Origin: Candidatus Binatia bacterium
GTDB lineage: Bacteria; Desulfobacterota; Binatia; HRBIN30; BPIQ01
Assembly (NCBI GenBank): GCA_026004195.1
Contig: BPIQ01000001.1
Coordinates: 1,045,122 to 1,109,121 of the forward strand
Direction of reading: 5' to 3'
Length of the DNA stretch: 64,000 bases
Numbering within the stretch: position 1 is the first letter of the stretch; every line of letters begins with the position of its first letter. Position numbers and translations under genes: made by a program. The notes below the pieces were generated by a model. It ran no database searches and was not told the origin of the DNA. It was given only the letters and a program-made list of their open reading frames with translations. Below are positions 55,121-64,000 of this stretch, in pieces.

Positions 55121-57280
55121 GTGCTCGAACTCGATTCCCAGCAACGAGAAGCCGTACTGGCACCGGACGGGCCGGTGCTCGTCGTCGCGGGAGCCGGGAG
55201 CGGGAAAACCCGCGTCCTGACCGAACGAATCGTCCGACTCGTCCGCGACTGCGGCGCTTCGCCCTCCTCCCTTTTTGCCGTCACGTTCACGAACAAGGCA
55301 GCCAGGGAAATGCGCGCGCGGGTCGAGGCGCGGCTCGGTCAGGAAGTCCGGGGCATCTGGCTTTCCACGTTCCACTCCCTTTGCGCCCGTCTCTTGCGGA
55401 TCGAAGGCCACCGGATGGGCCTGGCTCCGAATTTCGTGATCTACGACGAGAACGATCAGCTGCAGGTCGTTCGAGAGGTCGCCCTCTCCCTCGACCTTCA
55501 CCCCGAGCTCTACCCCCCGGGCCGCCTCCTCCGGGCGATCGGCCGCGCGAAAACGGAAGGGCGCAGCCCGCGGGATCTCCCGGCGTCGGATCCATCGAAG
55601 GCGCGGATCGCGTCGGTCTACGAAGCCTACCAGCGCCGCCTCTCGGAGTCGGGCGCCCTCGACTTCGACGACCTCCTGCTTCTCCCGCTCCGGCTTTTCC
55701 GGGAAAATCCCGACGTGCTCGCCCGCTACCGCGAGCGTTTCCGATACGTGCTGGTCGACGAGTTCCAGGACACGAACCGGGTACAGTACCGACTCGTGCG
55801 CCTTCTGGCGGAGGAGCATCGCAACCTTTTCGCCGTGGGTGACGACGACCAGTCGATCTACCGCTGGCGAGGAGCCGATCTCCGCAACATCCTGCAATTC
55901 GAACGAGACTTCCCGGACGCCCGAATTTTCCGGCTGGAACAGAACTACCGCTCGACCGCGACCATCCTCGCCGCCGCAGGCGCCGTGATCTCGCACAACC
56001 TCTCCCGGCACCCGAAAAACCTCTGGACGCACAATCCCCCGGGCGAGCCGATCCGGCTGCACGCCGCGGAAGACGAGCGGGCGGAAGCCAGGTTCGTGGT
56101 CCGGGAAATTCTCGCGCTCCGCGCGAAGGGACACGCGTACTCCGACATCGCCGTGTTCTACCGCACGAACGCACAGTCCCGGGCACTCGAAGAAGAGCTC
56201 GTCCGACAACACGTTCCCTACCGTCTCGTGGGGTCCCTCCGTTTCTACGACCGCAAGGAGGTGAAGGACCTCCTCGCCTACCTCCGGGTCCTCGCGAACC
56301 CCGACGACGAGCTTTCGCTCGCCCGCATCCTGAACGTGCCTCCCCGCGGGATCGGGAAGACCACGTCGACGACCCTCCAGAGCACGGCGCGGGCCAAGGG
56401 ACGGCGTCTTTTCGACCTGGTCCTCGATCCGACTCCGACGGGGCTCGCCCCGCCCGTGGCCAGAAGGGTGGAGTCGTTCGGCTCCTTGCTCCGGCGCTGG
56501 TCCGCTCTCGCGCCCGAGAGCGGAGTGGCTCCGCTTTTGCGGACGATCGTCGAGGAAACCGGGTACACGGGCCGCCTCGACGACGGAAGCGAAGAGGCGG
56601 CGGCAAGACTCGAGAACGTCCGCGAATTTCTGGGCTTCTGCGAGGAATTCGACGCCTCGTACGGAGGGACGCTGACCGAGTTCCTCGAGCAGGTGGCGCT
56701 CGTGGCCGACGTGGACGAGCTACCGGAACAGAACGACCGCCTCGTGCTCATGACGGTCCACAACTCCAAGGGTCTCGAGTTCCCGGTGGTGTTCGTCACC
56801 GGGTGCGAGGAAGGCCTTTTCCCGCACGACCGCTCTTCCGTCGACCCCGAGGGGCTCGAGGAGGAAAGAAGGCTTTTCTACGTCGCGCTCACGCGCGCCC
56901 GCCGACGGGTTTTCCTCTCCTACGCGGAGCGGCGCGCGCTCTTCGGGCGCACGGGCAGGGCCCTCCCGTCCCGGTTTTTGCGGGAGGTTCCTTCCGAGCT
57001 CCTCGCACCCTGCGAAGAGGGAGCGACCGATTCGCGGGAAGTCCGGGTCGACCGTTCGGACTCGCAACTCCCCGAAGAGCCACCGTGGGTGGCGGCCTCT
57101 CCCCGGCCGGCCTTCCCGGTGGGAACCCGGATCCGGCACGCCACCTTCGGCGTGGGCGTCGTCCGGAAGCTCGAAGGAAGCGGAGAGGGTACGAAAGCCC
57201 TCGTCCACTTCCGCGAAGCGGGTCTGAAAAAGCTCGTCTTGCGTCTCGCCCCGATCGAGCGTGTCGACGACGAGGTCTGA
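55121..57280 (+). CDS. pcrA: ATP-dependent DNA helicase PcrA/UvrD
   Basis: Superfamily 1A 3'-5' helicase for repair and replication-fork clearing. At 719 residues it has the Q-motif LDSQQREAVLAPDG, Walker A VAGAGSGKTRVLTERI (about 22-37), VTFTNKAAREM, Walker B LVDEFQDTN, GDDDQSIYRWRGA, QNYRST, MTVHNSKGLEFPVVF and ALTRARRRVFLSYA. The C-terminal HATFGVGVVRKLEGSG element is the Tudor-like tail found in PcrA/UvrD. GTG start at 55121. The stop lies 4 bp from the stop of a convergent gene. Confidence 0.95.
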   Translation: MLELDSQQREAVLAPDGPVLVVAGAGSGKTRVLTERIVRLVRDCGASPSSLFAVTFTNKAAREMRARVEARLGQEVRGIWLSTFHSLCARLLRIEGHRMGLAPNFVIYDENDQLQVVREVALSLDLHPELYPPGRLLRAIGRAKTEGRSPRDLPASDPSKARIASVYEAYQRRLSESGALDFDDLLLLPLRLFRENPDVLARYRERFRYVLVDEFQDTNRVQYRLVRLLAEEHRNLFAVGDDDQSIYRWRGADLRNILQFERDFPDARIFRLEQNYRSTATILAAAGAVISHNLSRHPKNLWTHNPPGEPIRLHAAEDERAEARFVVREILALRAKGHAYSDIAVFYRTNAQSRALEEELVRQHVPYRLVGSLRFYDRKEVKDLLAYLRVLANPDDELSLARILNVPPRGIGKTTSTTLQSTARAKGRRLFDLVLDPTPTGLAPPVARRVESFGSLLRRWSALAPESGVAPLLRTIVEETGYTGRLDDGSEEAAARLENVREFLGFCEEFDASYGGTLTEFLEQVALVADVDELPEQNDRLVLMTVHNSKGLEFPVVFVTGCEEGLFPHDRSSVDPEGLEEERRLFYVALTRARRRVFLSYAERRALFGRTGRALPSRFLREVPSELLAPCEEGATDSREVRVDRSDSQLPEEPPWVAASPRPAFPVGTRIRHATFGVGVVRKLEGSGEGTKALVHFREAGLKKLVLRLAPIERVDDEV

Positions 57281-57284
57281 CCTT

Positions 57285-57554
57285 TCAGTCCTCGTGGGGC
57301 CGGTGTCCGAAAACCTTGTCCAAGCCGGGCTGGGACACCAAAGCGTGGAGCGGCCGGGCCACGAGCCATTCGAGCGCGAAGCCCACGGGATGGAGCAGGT
57401 AAGCAGCGATCCGCAGCGGATGGGATTCGAGCTCGTCGTACTCGTCGGCGTGCCGTGCAGTCCCGGAGTTCGGGACACGGGACATGTCGGCCCGAGCCAG
57501 GGGCGGGACCGAGAGGAGAGCTACCAGCGAGAGAACGACGGCCATTCGCTTCAT
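57285..57554 (-). CDS. Small exported hypothetical protein
   Basis: The 89-residue protein has a clean signal peptide (MAVVLSLVALLSVPPLARA, mature end about residue 23) and a short conserved-looking core HPLRIAAYLLHPVGFALEWL then RPLHALVSQPGLDKVFGH. The core is amphipathic and could lie on a membrane. No function recognised. It follows pgeF by about 50 bp on the same strand. Confidence 0.75.
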   Translation of the reverse strand: MKRMAVVLSLVALLSVPPLARADMSRVPNSGTARHADEYDELESHPLRIAAYLLHPVGFALEWLVARPLHALVSQPGLDKVFGHRPHED

Positions 57555-57607
57555 GGAGAGGTCCTTCCGACGCGAGCGATGCTACCAGAAGACGGAGCCG
57601 GGAGAAA

Positions 57608-58363
57608 TCAGGACCGGCCCGCGATCGCGACGAAAGAAAGCTGCCGGCCCGTCGGCGCGCCTCCGGCACCGCGGTGCGAAAAGAAAAGGTCGGAGGCGCA
57701 TCGGGTGCAGGGACCCACCTCCCAGATTCGGTCCGGCCGCACGCCCGCGCGCAGCAGCGCGTAACGATTGACGGTACGCAGCTCCACGAAGGTGCGCTCC
57801 GCACGACGCGAAATCCCCGGCACGCCCGTCCCGTACGTCGAGCGCAGGGCCCGAACCACTTCGGGGCCGACCTCGTAGCAGCACCCCCCGATCGCGGGAC
57901 CGAGCGCGGCAAAAAGAGAGTCCGGCGGAACGCCCATCCGGGCCACCGTTCTTCCCACGATGTCGCCTGCCGTGCCCCGCCAGCCGGCGTGAACGACGGC
58001 CACGGCCCGGGAGGGCGGTGCGACCAGGAGAACGGGAAGGCAGTCCGCGGTGAGCACCCCGAGTGCGAGGCCCGGCCGTCTGGTGAAGAGCGCATCGCAA
58101 GGAGGCCTTTCGGAGAAAGGACCCTCGACCTCGACGACCTCGAAACCGTGGACTTGCCGCGGGAGAACCGGTTCGAGGGGTGCGAGATCCTCGCGGACGA
58201 TCCTCCAGTTTTCCTCCACGCACTCCTTCGCATCCCCGACTTCGAACGACAGGTCGAGCTCGGCGAAAGCTCCCCGGCTCCGCCCGCCGAGCCGGCCGTA
58301 AAACCCGTGCCGGATCGCCGAGAGGCCGCGCCAGGCCTCGACCTCGAGGGCTCGCCTAGCCAC
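57608..58363 (-). CDS. pgeF: Multicopper-oxidase-like (YfiH/PgeF) purine nucleoside or peptidoglycan-editing factor
   Basis: YfiH/DUF152 family. Members act as copper/zinc-site purine nucleoside phosphorylase-like enzymes or peptidoglycan editing factors. The 251-residue protein has RQVHGFEVV (about 79-87), VLTADCLPVLLVAP (Cys ligand), VVHAGWRGTAGDIV (His ligand) and LGPAIGGCCYEVGPEV. GTG at 58363 overlaps the Nudix gene by 8 bp. Confidence 0.88.
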   Translation of the reverse strand: MARRALEVEAWRGLSAIRHGFYGRLGGRSRGAFAELDLSFEVGDAKECVEENWRIVREDLAPLEPVLPRQVHGFEVVEVEGPFSERPPCDALFTRRPGLALGVLTADCLPVLLVAPPSRAVAVVHAGWRGTAGDIVGRTVARMGVPPDSLFAALGPAIGGCCYEVGPEVVRALRSTYGTGVPGISRRAERTFVELRTVNRYALLRAGVRPDRIWEVGPCTRCASDLFFSHRGAGGAPTGRQLSFVAIAGRS

Positions 58364-58865
58364 GTTCGGCCGAGCGGAAGTAGTCGCGGAGCGCTTCGCG
58401 GGTGCTCCGGAAGCCGAGTTCGTCCCAGGGGATGTCACGCTCGGCGAAAATCCCGACCTCGAGAGCCTCGTCCCCGGCCCTCGGCTCGCCCGAAACGATC
58501 CGCCCCCGGTACACGACGAGAACGACCGGGTTCTGCTCGTAGGAGTACACCCCGACGAGATCCCGGACCTCGGCCACGACACCGATCTCCTCGCGCGTCT
58601 CGCGCCTGGCGGCCGCTTCGAGACTCTCGCCGCGATCGACGAAGCCGCCGGGAAACACCCACTTCCCGTACGACGGCTCGATGGCCCGCCGGACGAGGAC
58701 GACGCCCGATCCTACGGCGCACACGAGCCCGACGGCCACTTTCGGGTCGAGGTAGTGGACCCTCCCGCAGGCCGGGCAAACAGCCCGTTCCGGCTCGCCC
58801 TCCTTGAACCTCCTCCGTTCGAGGGCGGTGCCGCACGCGCAACAGAAGCGAAGCGCTTCGTTCAT
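58356..58865 (-). CDS. Nudix hydrolase with N-terminal zinc ribbon
   Basis: The 169-residue protein has two CxxC pairs (CCACGTALE; CPACGRVHY, about 8-37) forming a zinc ribbon, then the complete Nudix box GGFVDRGESL...RETREEIGV (about 73-95, GX5EX7REUXEEXGU). Similar zinc-ribbon Nudix proteins hydrolyse NADH or related nucleotides, but the NudC-specific SQPWPFPQS motif is not seen, so the substrate is open. The ATG overlaps the upstream small gene by 4 bp. Confidence 0.88.
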   Translation of the reverse strand: MNEALRFCCACGTALERRRFKEGEPERAVCPACGRVHYLDPKVAVGLVCAVGSGVVLVRRAIEPSYGKWVFPGGFVDRGESLEAAARRETREEIGVVAEVRDLVGVYSYEQNPVVLVVYRGRIVSGEPRAGDEALEVGIFAERDIPWDELGFRSTREALRDYFRSAERG

Positions 58866-59068
58866 CCGCTCCCGGGTCGGGTGGAGCCGTCCAGGGGCTC
58901 CCCCTTGGGTCCGGTGGGCCGCCCTCCGCGCTTTTCGATCGTCCGGAGCGTGTCTTCGTTGACCCAGGCGACACCGTAGACACAGGGCTTGGCCTGGCCC
59001 TCCTCGTCGATCTTCTCGTAGCTCGGGTACCCCTGCCGGCGGAAATCCGTGACGATGCGCTCCACCAT
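58862..59068 (-). CDS. Small hypothetical protein upstream of the Nudix gene
   Basis: A 68-residue protein beginning VERIVTDFRRQGYPSYEKID and containing CVYGVAWVNEDTLRTIEKRG. No signal peptide or recognised domain. Its stop overlaps the Nudix start by 4 bp, so it is the first gene of a three-gene minus-strand unit with the Nudix and pgeF genes. Divergent to ileS. Confidence 0.65.
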   Translation of the reverse strand: MVERIVTDFRRQGYPSYEKIDEEGQAKPCVYGVAWVNEDTLRTIEKRGGRPTGPKGEPLDGSTRPGSG

Positions 59069-59119
59069 GGCGTTCCCTAGGCTAGCGAGCGGATCACGGT
59101 ACGGGAAGACCGACGAAAG

Positions 59120-59148
59120 TTGAACCCCCGAGACCCTGCTGGTAGACG
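59120..59148 (+). promoter_or_regulatory. Putative promoter of ileS-lspA
   Basis: TTGAAC (59120-59125), 17-bp spacer, TAGACG (59143-59148), about 20 bp before the ileS ATG. No T-box leader could fit in this space. Confidence 0.35.
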
Positions 59149-59168
59149 GAAACCGACTTCGGTCCGGA

Positions 59169-61934
59169 ATGGATTACAAAGCGACGCTCAACCTCCCGAA
59201 AACCACCTTTCCGATGCGTGCCAACCTGCCGCAGCGGGAGCCCGAGATCCTCCGCAAGTGGCAGGAAAAAAACCTCTACGCCGCCCTTCGGGAGAAAAAT
59301 CGCGGCAAGCCCAGGTTCGTCCTCCACGACGGGCCCCCTTACGCGAACAACCACATCCACCTCGGTCAGGCTCTCAACAAGATCCTCAAGGACTTCGTCG
59401 TGAAGTTCCGCAGCATGACGGGCTACGACGCCCCCTACGTTCCGGGCTGGGACTGCCACGGGCTTCCGATCGAGCTGCAGGTGGAAAAAAGCGGCGGACT
59501 CCGGCGCGGCTCGGCCGACGTGGCGACGATTCTCGCCCGCTGCCGCGAGCACGCGCTCCGCTTCGTCGAGATCCAGCGCGAGGAGTTTCGCCGTCTCGGC
59601 GTCCTCGGCGACTGGGAACGTCCCTACCTGACGCTCGACCCGCACTACGAGGCGGCCGAAATTCGGGAGTTCGCGCGCTTTCTCGCGGGAGGCTTCGTCT
59701 ACCGGCGGAAAAAACCCGTCTACTGGTGCCCCTCCTGCGTCACGGCGCTCGCCGAGGCCGAAGTCGAGTACGCCGATCACGTGGCCCACTCGGTTTACGT
59801 CGCCTTCCCGGTCGAACCGCCTTTCCCGCCTGCCCTCTCGGCACTCCGAGGGCGCGACGTGCGAGTGCTCGCGTGGACAACGACTCCCTGGACGCTGCCG
59901 GCGAACCTCGCCCTGGCGTTCCATCCCGAGCTTTCCTACGTCGCAGCGGAAGTCGGCGAGCGCGTGTTCCTGCTCGCCGAAGGGCTCCTCGAGCCGACGG
60001 CGCGGGCGGCAGGATGGCAGGACGTTCGGGTCCTCGCCCGCTTCCGCGGCGCGGAGCTCGAGGGTGGAAGGGCCCGCCACCCCTGGATCGAGAGGGAATC
60101 GCGCTTCGTCCTGGCTTCCTACGTGACGCTCGAGCACGGCACCGGATGCGTCCACATCGCTCCGGGCCACGGTAGCGAGGACTACGAGACCGGAACTGCG
60201 TACGGCCTGGAGATCTACTCCCCGGTCGACCAGGAGGGCCGCTTCACGGACGAGGTTCCCGAGCTCTCCGGCACCTTCGTCTTCGACGCCGACCCGAAGG
60301 TGCTCGAGCTTTTGCGCGAGCGGGGAGCGCTCGTGGCCCACGATCGGTACACGCATTCCTACCCGCACTGCTGGCGGTGCAAGAAGCCGGTGATCTTCCG
60401 CGCCACCGAACAGTGGTTCGTTTCCGTCGAGCACGAGAATCTGCGCCGCCGGGCGCTCGAAGAAATCGACCGGGTGCGCTGGATCCCCTCGTGGGGGCGC
60501 GAACGCATTCGGGGGATGATGGAGACGCGCCCCGACTGGTGCATCTCGAGACAGCGAGCGTGGGGCGTGCCGATCGTGGCCGTCTACTGCGAGACGTGCG
60601 GAGAGCTTCTGGCCACGCCCGAGCTCGCGGAGTACGTGGCCGCCCGGGTGGAACGCGAGGGTTCCGGAATCTGGTTCACGGCCCCCGATTCCCGGGTGCT
60701 GCCCCCCGACCTCGCGTGCCCGAGGTGCCGAGGGCGCCGCTTCCGCCGGGAAAAAGACATCCTCGACGTCTGGTTCGACTCGGGGGTGAGCCACGCGGCC
60801 GTCCTGGAATCGCGGCCCGAGCTCGGCTGGCCGGCGGACCTCTACCTCGAGGGCAGCGACCAGCACCGAGGGTGGTTCCACACCTCGCTGCTCACGGCCG
60901 TCGCCACGCGCGGCGGGGCGCCCTACCGGGCCGTCCTCACCCACGGCTTTTTCGTCGACGCCGAAGGCCGCAAGATGTCGAAGTCGCTCGGGAACGTCGT
61001 GGCGCCCGAGGAGATCCTGCGGCGGCACGGGGCCGAGATCCTCCGGCTCTGGGTCGCCGCGACGGACTACCGGGAAGACATGCGGATCTCCCCCGAGATT
61101 CTCGAGCGACTCGTCGAAGCGTACCGGAGGCTCCGCAACACCGCGCGCTTTCTTCTCGGAAACCTCTACGATTTCGACCCCGACCGCGACGCCGTCGCGT
61201 ACGACGCGCGCGCTCTCCGGGAGCTCGACCGCTGGGCCCTCCACAGGCTCTCGGAGCTCGTCGAACGCTGCCGGGACGCGTACGACCGGTACGAATTCCA
61301 CGTCGTCTACCACGCGCTCAACAACTTCTGCGCCGTGGATCTCAGTGCCCTCTATCTGGACATGACGAAGGACCGCCTGTACTGCTCTCTCCCCCGGAGC
61401 ACCGAACGCCGCGCGGCGCAAACCGTGCAGTGGCACGTCCTGGACGCGCTGGCCCGCGTCATGGCGCCGGTCCTGTCGTTCACGGCCGAAGAAATCTGGG
61501 AGCACGCGCCGGCCTATCGGGGGAAGGCGGAAAGCGTCTTTCTCGCGGGATTTCCGGAGCTTCCGGCCGAGTTCCGCGACGCGGCGCTCGCGCGGAAGTG
61601 GGAACGGGTTCTCGAGCTTCGCTCCTCGGTGACGAAGAAACTCGAGGAAGCCCGAAACCGCCGCGTCATCCACCACCCGAGAGAGGCCTTCGTGCGGATT
61701 TCGCTCGACGGAAAGGAGGACGTCCTCTCCCCGGAGGAGCTCCGGGAGCTGCTCACGGTCTCGCAGGTCGAAGTCTCGAGCGACGGGGCGGAGCTCCGCG
61801 TGGAGGTGGAGCCGGCGCGCGGCTCGAAGTGCGAGCGGTGCTGGAACTTCCGCGAAGAAGTGGGCACCGATTCCCGGCACCCGACCCTCTGCGGCCGCTG
61901 CGTTCGCGTCGTCGAACAGGTGCTCCGTGGGTAA
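59169..61934 (+). CDS. ileS: Isoleucyl-tRNA synthetase
   Basis: Class I aminoacyl-tRNA synthetase. The 921-residue protein has the HIGH-type motif [12 protein letters not shown] (about 60-71), [10 protein letters not shown], the CP1 editing domain ([29 protein letters not shown]), RAWGVPI, KMSKS in [12 protein letters not shown] (about 600) and a C-terminal zinc finger [12 protein letters not shown]...CGRC. Bacterial IleS-A type. lspA overlaps its end by 8 bp. Confidence 0.97.
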   Translation: MDYKATLNLPKTTFPMRANLPQREPEILRKWQEKNLYAALREKNRGKPRFVLHDGPPYANNHIHLGQALNKILKDFVVKFRSMTGYDAPYVPGWDCHGLPIELQVEKSGGLRRGSADVATILARCREHALRFVEIQREEFRRLGVLGDWERPYLTLDPHYEAAEIREFARFLAGGFVYRRKKPVYWCPSCVTALAEAEVEYADHVAHSVYVAFPVEPPFPPALSALRGRDVRVLAWTTTPWTLPANLALAFHPELSYVAAEVGERVFLLAEGLLEPTARAAGWQDVRVLARFRGAELEGGRARHPWIERESRFVLASYVTLEHGTGCVHIAPGHGSEDYETGTAYGLEIYSPVDQEGRFTDEVPELSGTFVFDADPKVLELLRERGALVAHDRYTHSYPHCWRCKKPVIFRATEQWFVSVEHENLRRRALEEIDRVRWIPSWGRERIRGMMETRPDWCISRQRAWGVPIVAVYCETCGELLATPELAEYVAARVEREGSGIWFTAPDSRVLPPDLACPRCRGRRFRREKDILDVWFDSGVSHAAVLESRPELGWPADLYLEGSDQHRGWFHTSLLTAVATRGGAPYRAVLTHGFFVDAEGRKMSKSLGNVVAPEEILRRHGAEILRLWVAATDYREDMRISPEILERLVEAYRRLRNTARFLLGNLYDFDPDRDAVAYDARALRELDRWALHRLSELVERCRDAYDRYEFHVVYHALNNFCAVDLSALYLDMTKDRLYCSLPRSTERRAAQTVQWHVLDALARVMAPVLSFTAEEIWEHAPAYRGKAESVFLAGFPELPAEFRDAALARKWERVLELRSSVTKKLEEARNRRVIHHPREAFVRISLDGKEDVLSPEELRELLTVSQVEVSSDGAELRVEVEPARGSKCERCWNFREEVGTDSRHPTLCGRCVRVVEQVLRG

Positions 61935-62409
61935 GCACGCGTTTTTCGGTCTCGTCGTGGCCGGGGTCTTCGTCCTCGACCAGACGACCAAGTGGTACGT
62001 GGCCCGGAGCTTCGAGCTCCACGAATCGCTTCCCGTGATCGAGGGGTTTTTCCACCTGACCTACGTTCGCAACAAAGGCGGCGCCTTCGGGCTCCTCGCG
62101 GGCTGGGACTCGGGGCTTCGCTTGCCCTTCTTTCTCGTCGCTTCGGCTCTCGCCATCGGTTTTCTTTTCTACTTTCTGCGGCAACTCGACGAGCGCGACC
62201 GCTGGGGGCAGTTCGCCCTCGGCGGGATTTTCGGGGGTGCACTCGGGAATCTGGTCGACCGGGTGCGGATGGGGGAGGTCGTCGATTTCTTCGACTTCCA
62301 CTTCCGCGGCTACGCCTGGCCTGCCTTCAACATCGCGGACTCCTTCATCACGATCGGAGCCGTCACGCTGCTCTTCCAGTCGTTTTTCCCCCGATCGGGA
62401 CGCCATTGA
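61927..62409 (+). CDS. lspA: Lipoprotein signal peptidase
   Basis: Cleaves signal peptides of lipidated prolipoproteins such as Pal, CpoB and the lipoproteins in this window. The 160-residue protein has four membrane helices, with [14 protein letters not shown] (about 15-28), NKGGAFGLL, and the catalytic Asp pair in [15 protein letters not shown] and [14 protein letters not shown] start inside ileS. Confidence 0.96.
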   Translation: MGKHAFFGLVVAGVFVLDQTTKWYVARSFELHESLPVIEGFFHLTYVRNKGGAFGLLAGWDSGLRLPFFLVASALAIGFLFYFLRQLDERDRWGQFALGGIFGGALGNLVDRVRMGEVVDFFDFHFRGYAWPAFNIADSFITIGAVTLLFQSFFPRSGRH

Positions 62410-62412
62410 TCC

Positions 62413-62436
62413 GGAGGGACGCGCTCCGTCGCGTCC
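62413..62436 (+). repeat. Single REP-like hairpin repeat
   Basis: An isolated copy of the GGAGGG / arm / CTCCGT / arm / CC unit with arms ACGCG and CGCGT. It lies 3 bp after the lspA stop, in the convergent gap with glnA. Confidence 0.75.
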
Positions 62437-62452
62437 GAAGGACCGATGCAAG

Positions 62453-62481
62453 AAAAACCGGTCTCCCGGAAGGGAAACCGG
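62453..62481 (-). terminator. Intrinsic terminator of glnA
   Basis: On the minus strand a 10-bp stem (CCGGTTTCCC with GGGAGACCGG, one T-G wobble) and a four-base loop are followed by TTTTTC, 47 bp after the glnA stop. Confidence 0.8.
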
Positions 62482-62528
62482 CCGTCTTGCGAACGCCGCG
62501 AGCCTGCGGGCCGGCGGACCCGGCAGGA

Positions 62529-63941
62529 TCAGCCGTCGTAGTAGAGGGCGAACTCGTAGGGGTGAGGACGGAGTCGGATCGCGTTCACCTCGTGCTCCAT
62601 CTTGTACTCGATCCAGGTGTCGATCACGTCCTGCGTGAAGACGTCGCCCTTCAGCAGGAACTCGTGGTCGCGCCTGAGGCACTGGAGAGCTTCCTCGAGG
62701 CTCGCCGGCATGGAGGGCACCCCCTCGAGCTCCTCGGGTGTGAGCGAATAGATGTCCTTGTCGAGCGGTTCTCCCGGGTCGATCTTGTTCTGGATGCCGT
62801 CGAGTCCCGCCATGAGCATGGCCGCGAACGTGAGGTAGCCGTTGCAGAGCGGGTCGGGGAATCGGACCTCGATCCGCTTGGCCTTCGGGGAGGGCGAATA
62901 CATCGGGATGCGGACGGCGGCCGAGCGGTTCCGGCTCGAGTAGGCGAGGTTCACGGGCGCCTCGAAGCCGGGGACGAGCCTGCGGTAACTGTTGGTCGAG
63001 GGGTTCGAGAAGGCCGCGATGGCCGGGGCGTGCTTGAGGATGCCGCCGATGTAGTGGAGCGCGAGCTCGGAAAGGCCACCGTAACCGTCACCCGCAAAGA
63101 GGGGCTTTTCGCCCTTCCAGATGGACTGGTGGGTGTGCATCCCGGATCCGTTGTCCTGGAAGATGGGCTTCGGCATGAAGGTCGCCGTCTTTCCGTGACG
63201 GCGGGCGACGTTCTTCACGATGTACTTGTACCACTTCAGCGCGTCGCCCATCTTCACGAGCGGAAGAAAGCGCATGTCGATCTCGGCCTGACCGGCCGTG
63301 GCGACCTCGTGGTGCTGCTTTTCCACCCGGATGCCGACCTGCTCCATGATCAGGACCATTTCCTGCCGGATGTCCTGCAGGGAGTCGGTCGGCGGCACGG
63401 GGAAGTAGCCCTCCTTGTAGCGGGGCTTGTAGCCCAGGTTCGGGTTCTCTTCGCGGCCGCTGTTCCAGCGCCCTTCCTTCGAATCCAGGAAGTAGAACCC
63501 GCAGTGCTCGTTCTGGTCGAAGCGGATGTCGTCGAGAATGAAGAACTCGGGTTCCGGCCCGAAGTACGCCACGTCCCCGATGCCCGTGGACTTGAGATAC
63601 GCCTCGGCCTTCCGTGCGATGTTCCGCGGGTCGCGCGTGTACTCTTCCTTGGTGATCGGGTCCACGATGTTGCAGATGAGGCTCAGGGTCTTCTCCTGCA
63701 TGAACGGGTCGACGACGGCCGTTTCCGGATCGGGGACCACGAGCATGTCCGAAGCGTTGATGGGCTGCCAGCCGCGGATCGAGGACCCGTCGAACCCGGT
63801 CCCTTCCTCGAAGAGCCGCTCGTCGAGCTCCGACATGGGAATCGTGAAGTGCTGCCACGTGCCCAGGAAGTCGAGGAACTTGAGATCCACGCAGACGCAC
63901 TTCTGCTCTTTGGCGAACTTGACGACCTCTTTGGGAGTCAT
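62529..63941 (-). CDS. glnA: Glutamine synthetase type I
   Basis: Assimilates ammonia onto glutamate. The 470-residue protein has the beta-grasp part, the metal and ATP sites ([28 protein letters not shown]), the glutamate loop ([20 protein letters not shown]) and the adenylylation-type loop [15 protein letters not shown] with the Tyr that GlnE modifies, as in GSI-beta. A strong ribosome-binding site (GGAGGAGG) lies about 8-15 bp before the ATG. Only 59 bp upstream are in the window, with no clear promoter. Confidence 0.97.
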   Translation of the reverse strand: MTPKEVVKFAKEQKCVCVDLKFLDFLGTWQHFTIPMSELDERLFEEGTGFDGSSIRGWQPINASDMLVVPDPETAVVDPFMQEKTLSLICNIVDPITKEEYTRDPRNIARKAEAYLKSTGIGDVAYFGPEPEFFILDDIRFDQNEHCGFYFLDSKEGRWNSGREENPNLGYKPRYKEGYFPVPPTDSLQDIRQEMVLIMEQVGIRVEKQHHEVATAGQAEIDMRFLPLVKMGDALKWYKYIVKNVARRHGKTATFMPKPIFQDNGSGMHTHQSIWKGEKPLFAGDGYGGLSELALHYIGGILKHAPAIAAFSNPSTNSYRRLVPGFEAPVNLAYSSRNRSAAVRIPMYSPSPKAKRIEVRFPDPLCNGYLTFAAMLMAGLDGIQNKIDPGEPLDKDIYSLTPEELEGVPSMPASLEEALQCLRRDHEFLLKGDVFTQDVIDTWIEYKMEHEVNAIRLRPHPYEFALYYDG

Positions 63942-64000
63942 GTGTTCCTACCTCCTCCTTTTCTCCGAAATGGATTTTGCGCCGCCGGAAAGTCCCGCAT

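Noticed and set aside
59094-61991. Antisense open frame over ileS
   Set aside because: ileS has every synthetase motif in place; the opposite frame is a GC-rich shadow.

Overview
The window is 64 kb of very GC-rich DNA from a Gram-negative bacterium: it has the Tol-Pal system, TolB, a PilQ secretin and outer-membrane-type lipoproteins. Gene orders such as ydcH-ilvN-ilvC-psd, rpsB-tsf-pyrH-frr-uppS-cdsA-rseP and pilMNOPQ-aroKB, together with secreted proteins built from FG-GAP/VCBS repeats, Cys-rich DUF4215-type motifs and Thr/Pro linkers, suggest a deltaproteobacterial or Binatota-like lineage. That placement is inference from gene content only.

Layout. 1-15.6 kb: one long minus-strand run. 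It holds branched-chain amino acid genes (ilvN, ilvC) with psd, then tsaB, rseP, cdsA, uppS, frr, pyrH, tsf and rpsB, then a pseudouridine synthase, ribF, and the tolQ-R-A-B-pal-cpoB operon (tolA reads as frameshifted). 15.7-19.6 kb: a plus-strand glycolytic operon gap-pgk-tpiA-secG followed by tRNA-Leu(GAG).

19.57-34.70 kb: a 15-kb integrative island inserted in the tRNA-Leu gene. It is bounded by two identical 93-bp direct repeats and has phased GCTACC repeats just inside both ends. Its cargo is a tyrosine integrase, a truncated orphan gene, a defence-type operon (SNF2-like helicase with C-terminal DUF3883-like domain, a 107-aa protein, a DUF1156 DNA methyltransferase broken by about fourteen apparent frameshifts, a DUF499 ATPase), a divergent gene with a HEPN-type RNxxxH motif, and a secreted FG-GAP/cohesin-like/dockerin-like protein.

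34.7-44 kb: a REP/REPIN-like repeat cluster, a HAD hydrolase, a minor-pilin operon (fimT-pilV-pilW-pilX-pilY1 and a small PilY2-like gene) behind a sigma54-like promoter, a tiny XRE regulator, ddl, and a second repeat cluster. 44-54.2 kb: the minus-strand pilMNOPQ-aroK-aroB operon, with two surface lipoproteins (one with many Ig-like domains) at its end and a second sigma54-like promoter at its start. 54.4-64 kb: rlmE, a PcrA/UvrD helicase, pgeF, a Nudix hydrolase, ileS-lspA, and glnA.

The core genes are ordinary housekeeping. The unusual content is the island (a candidate anti-phage system with a HEPN neighbour), the compensating hairpin repeat family, and the two type IV pilus operons that appear to share sigma54-type control. 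Indel-type sequence problems recur (tolA, DUF1156 gene, HEPN gene), so assembly error must be excluded before calling these genes dead.
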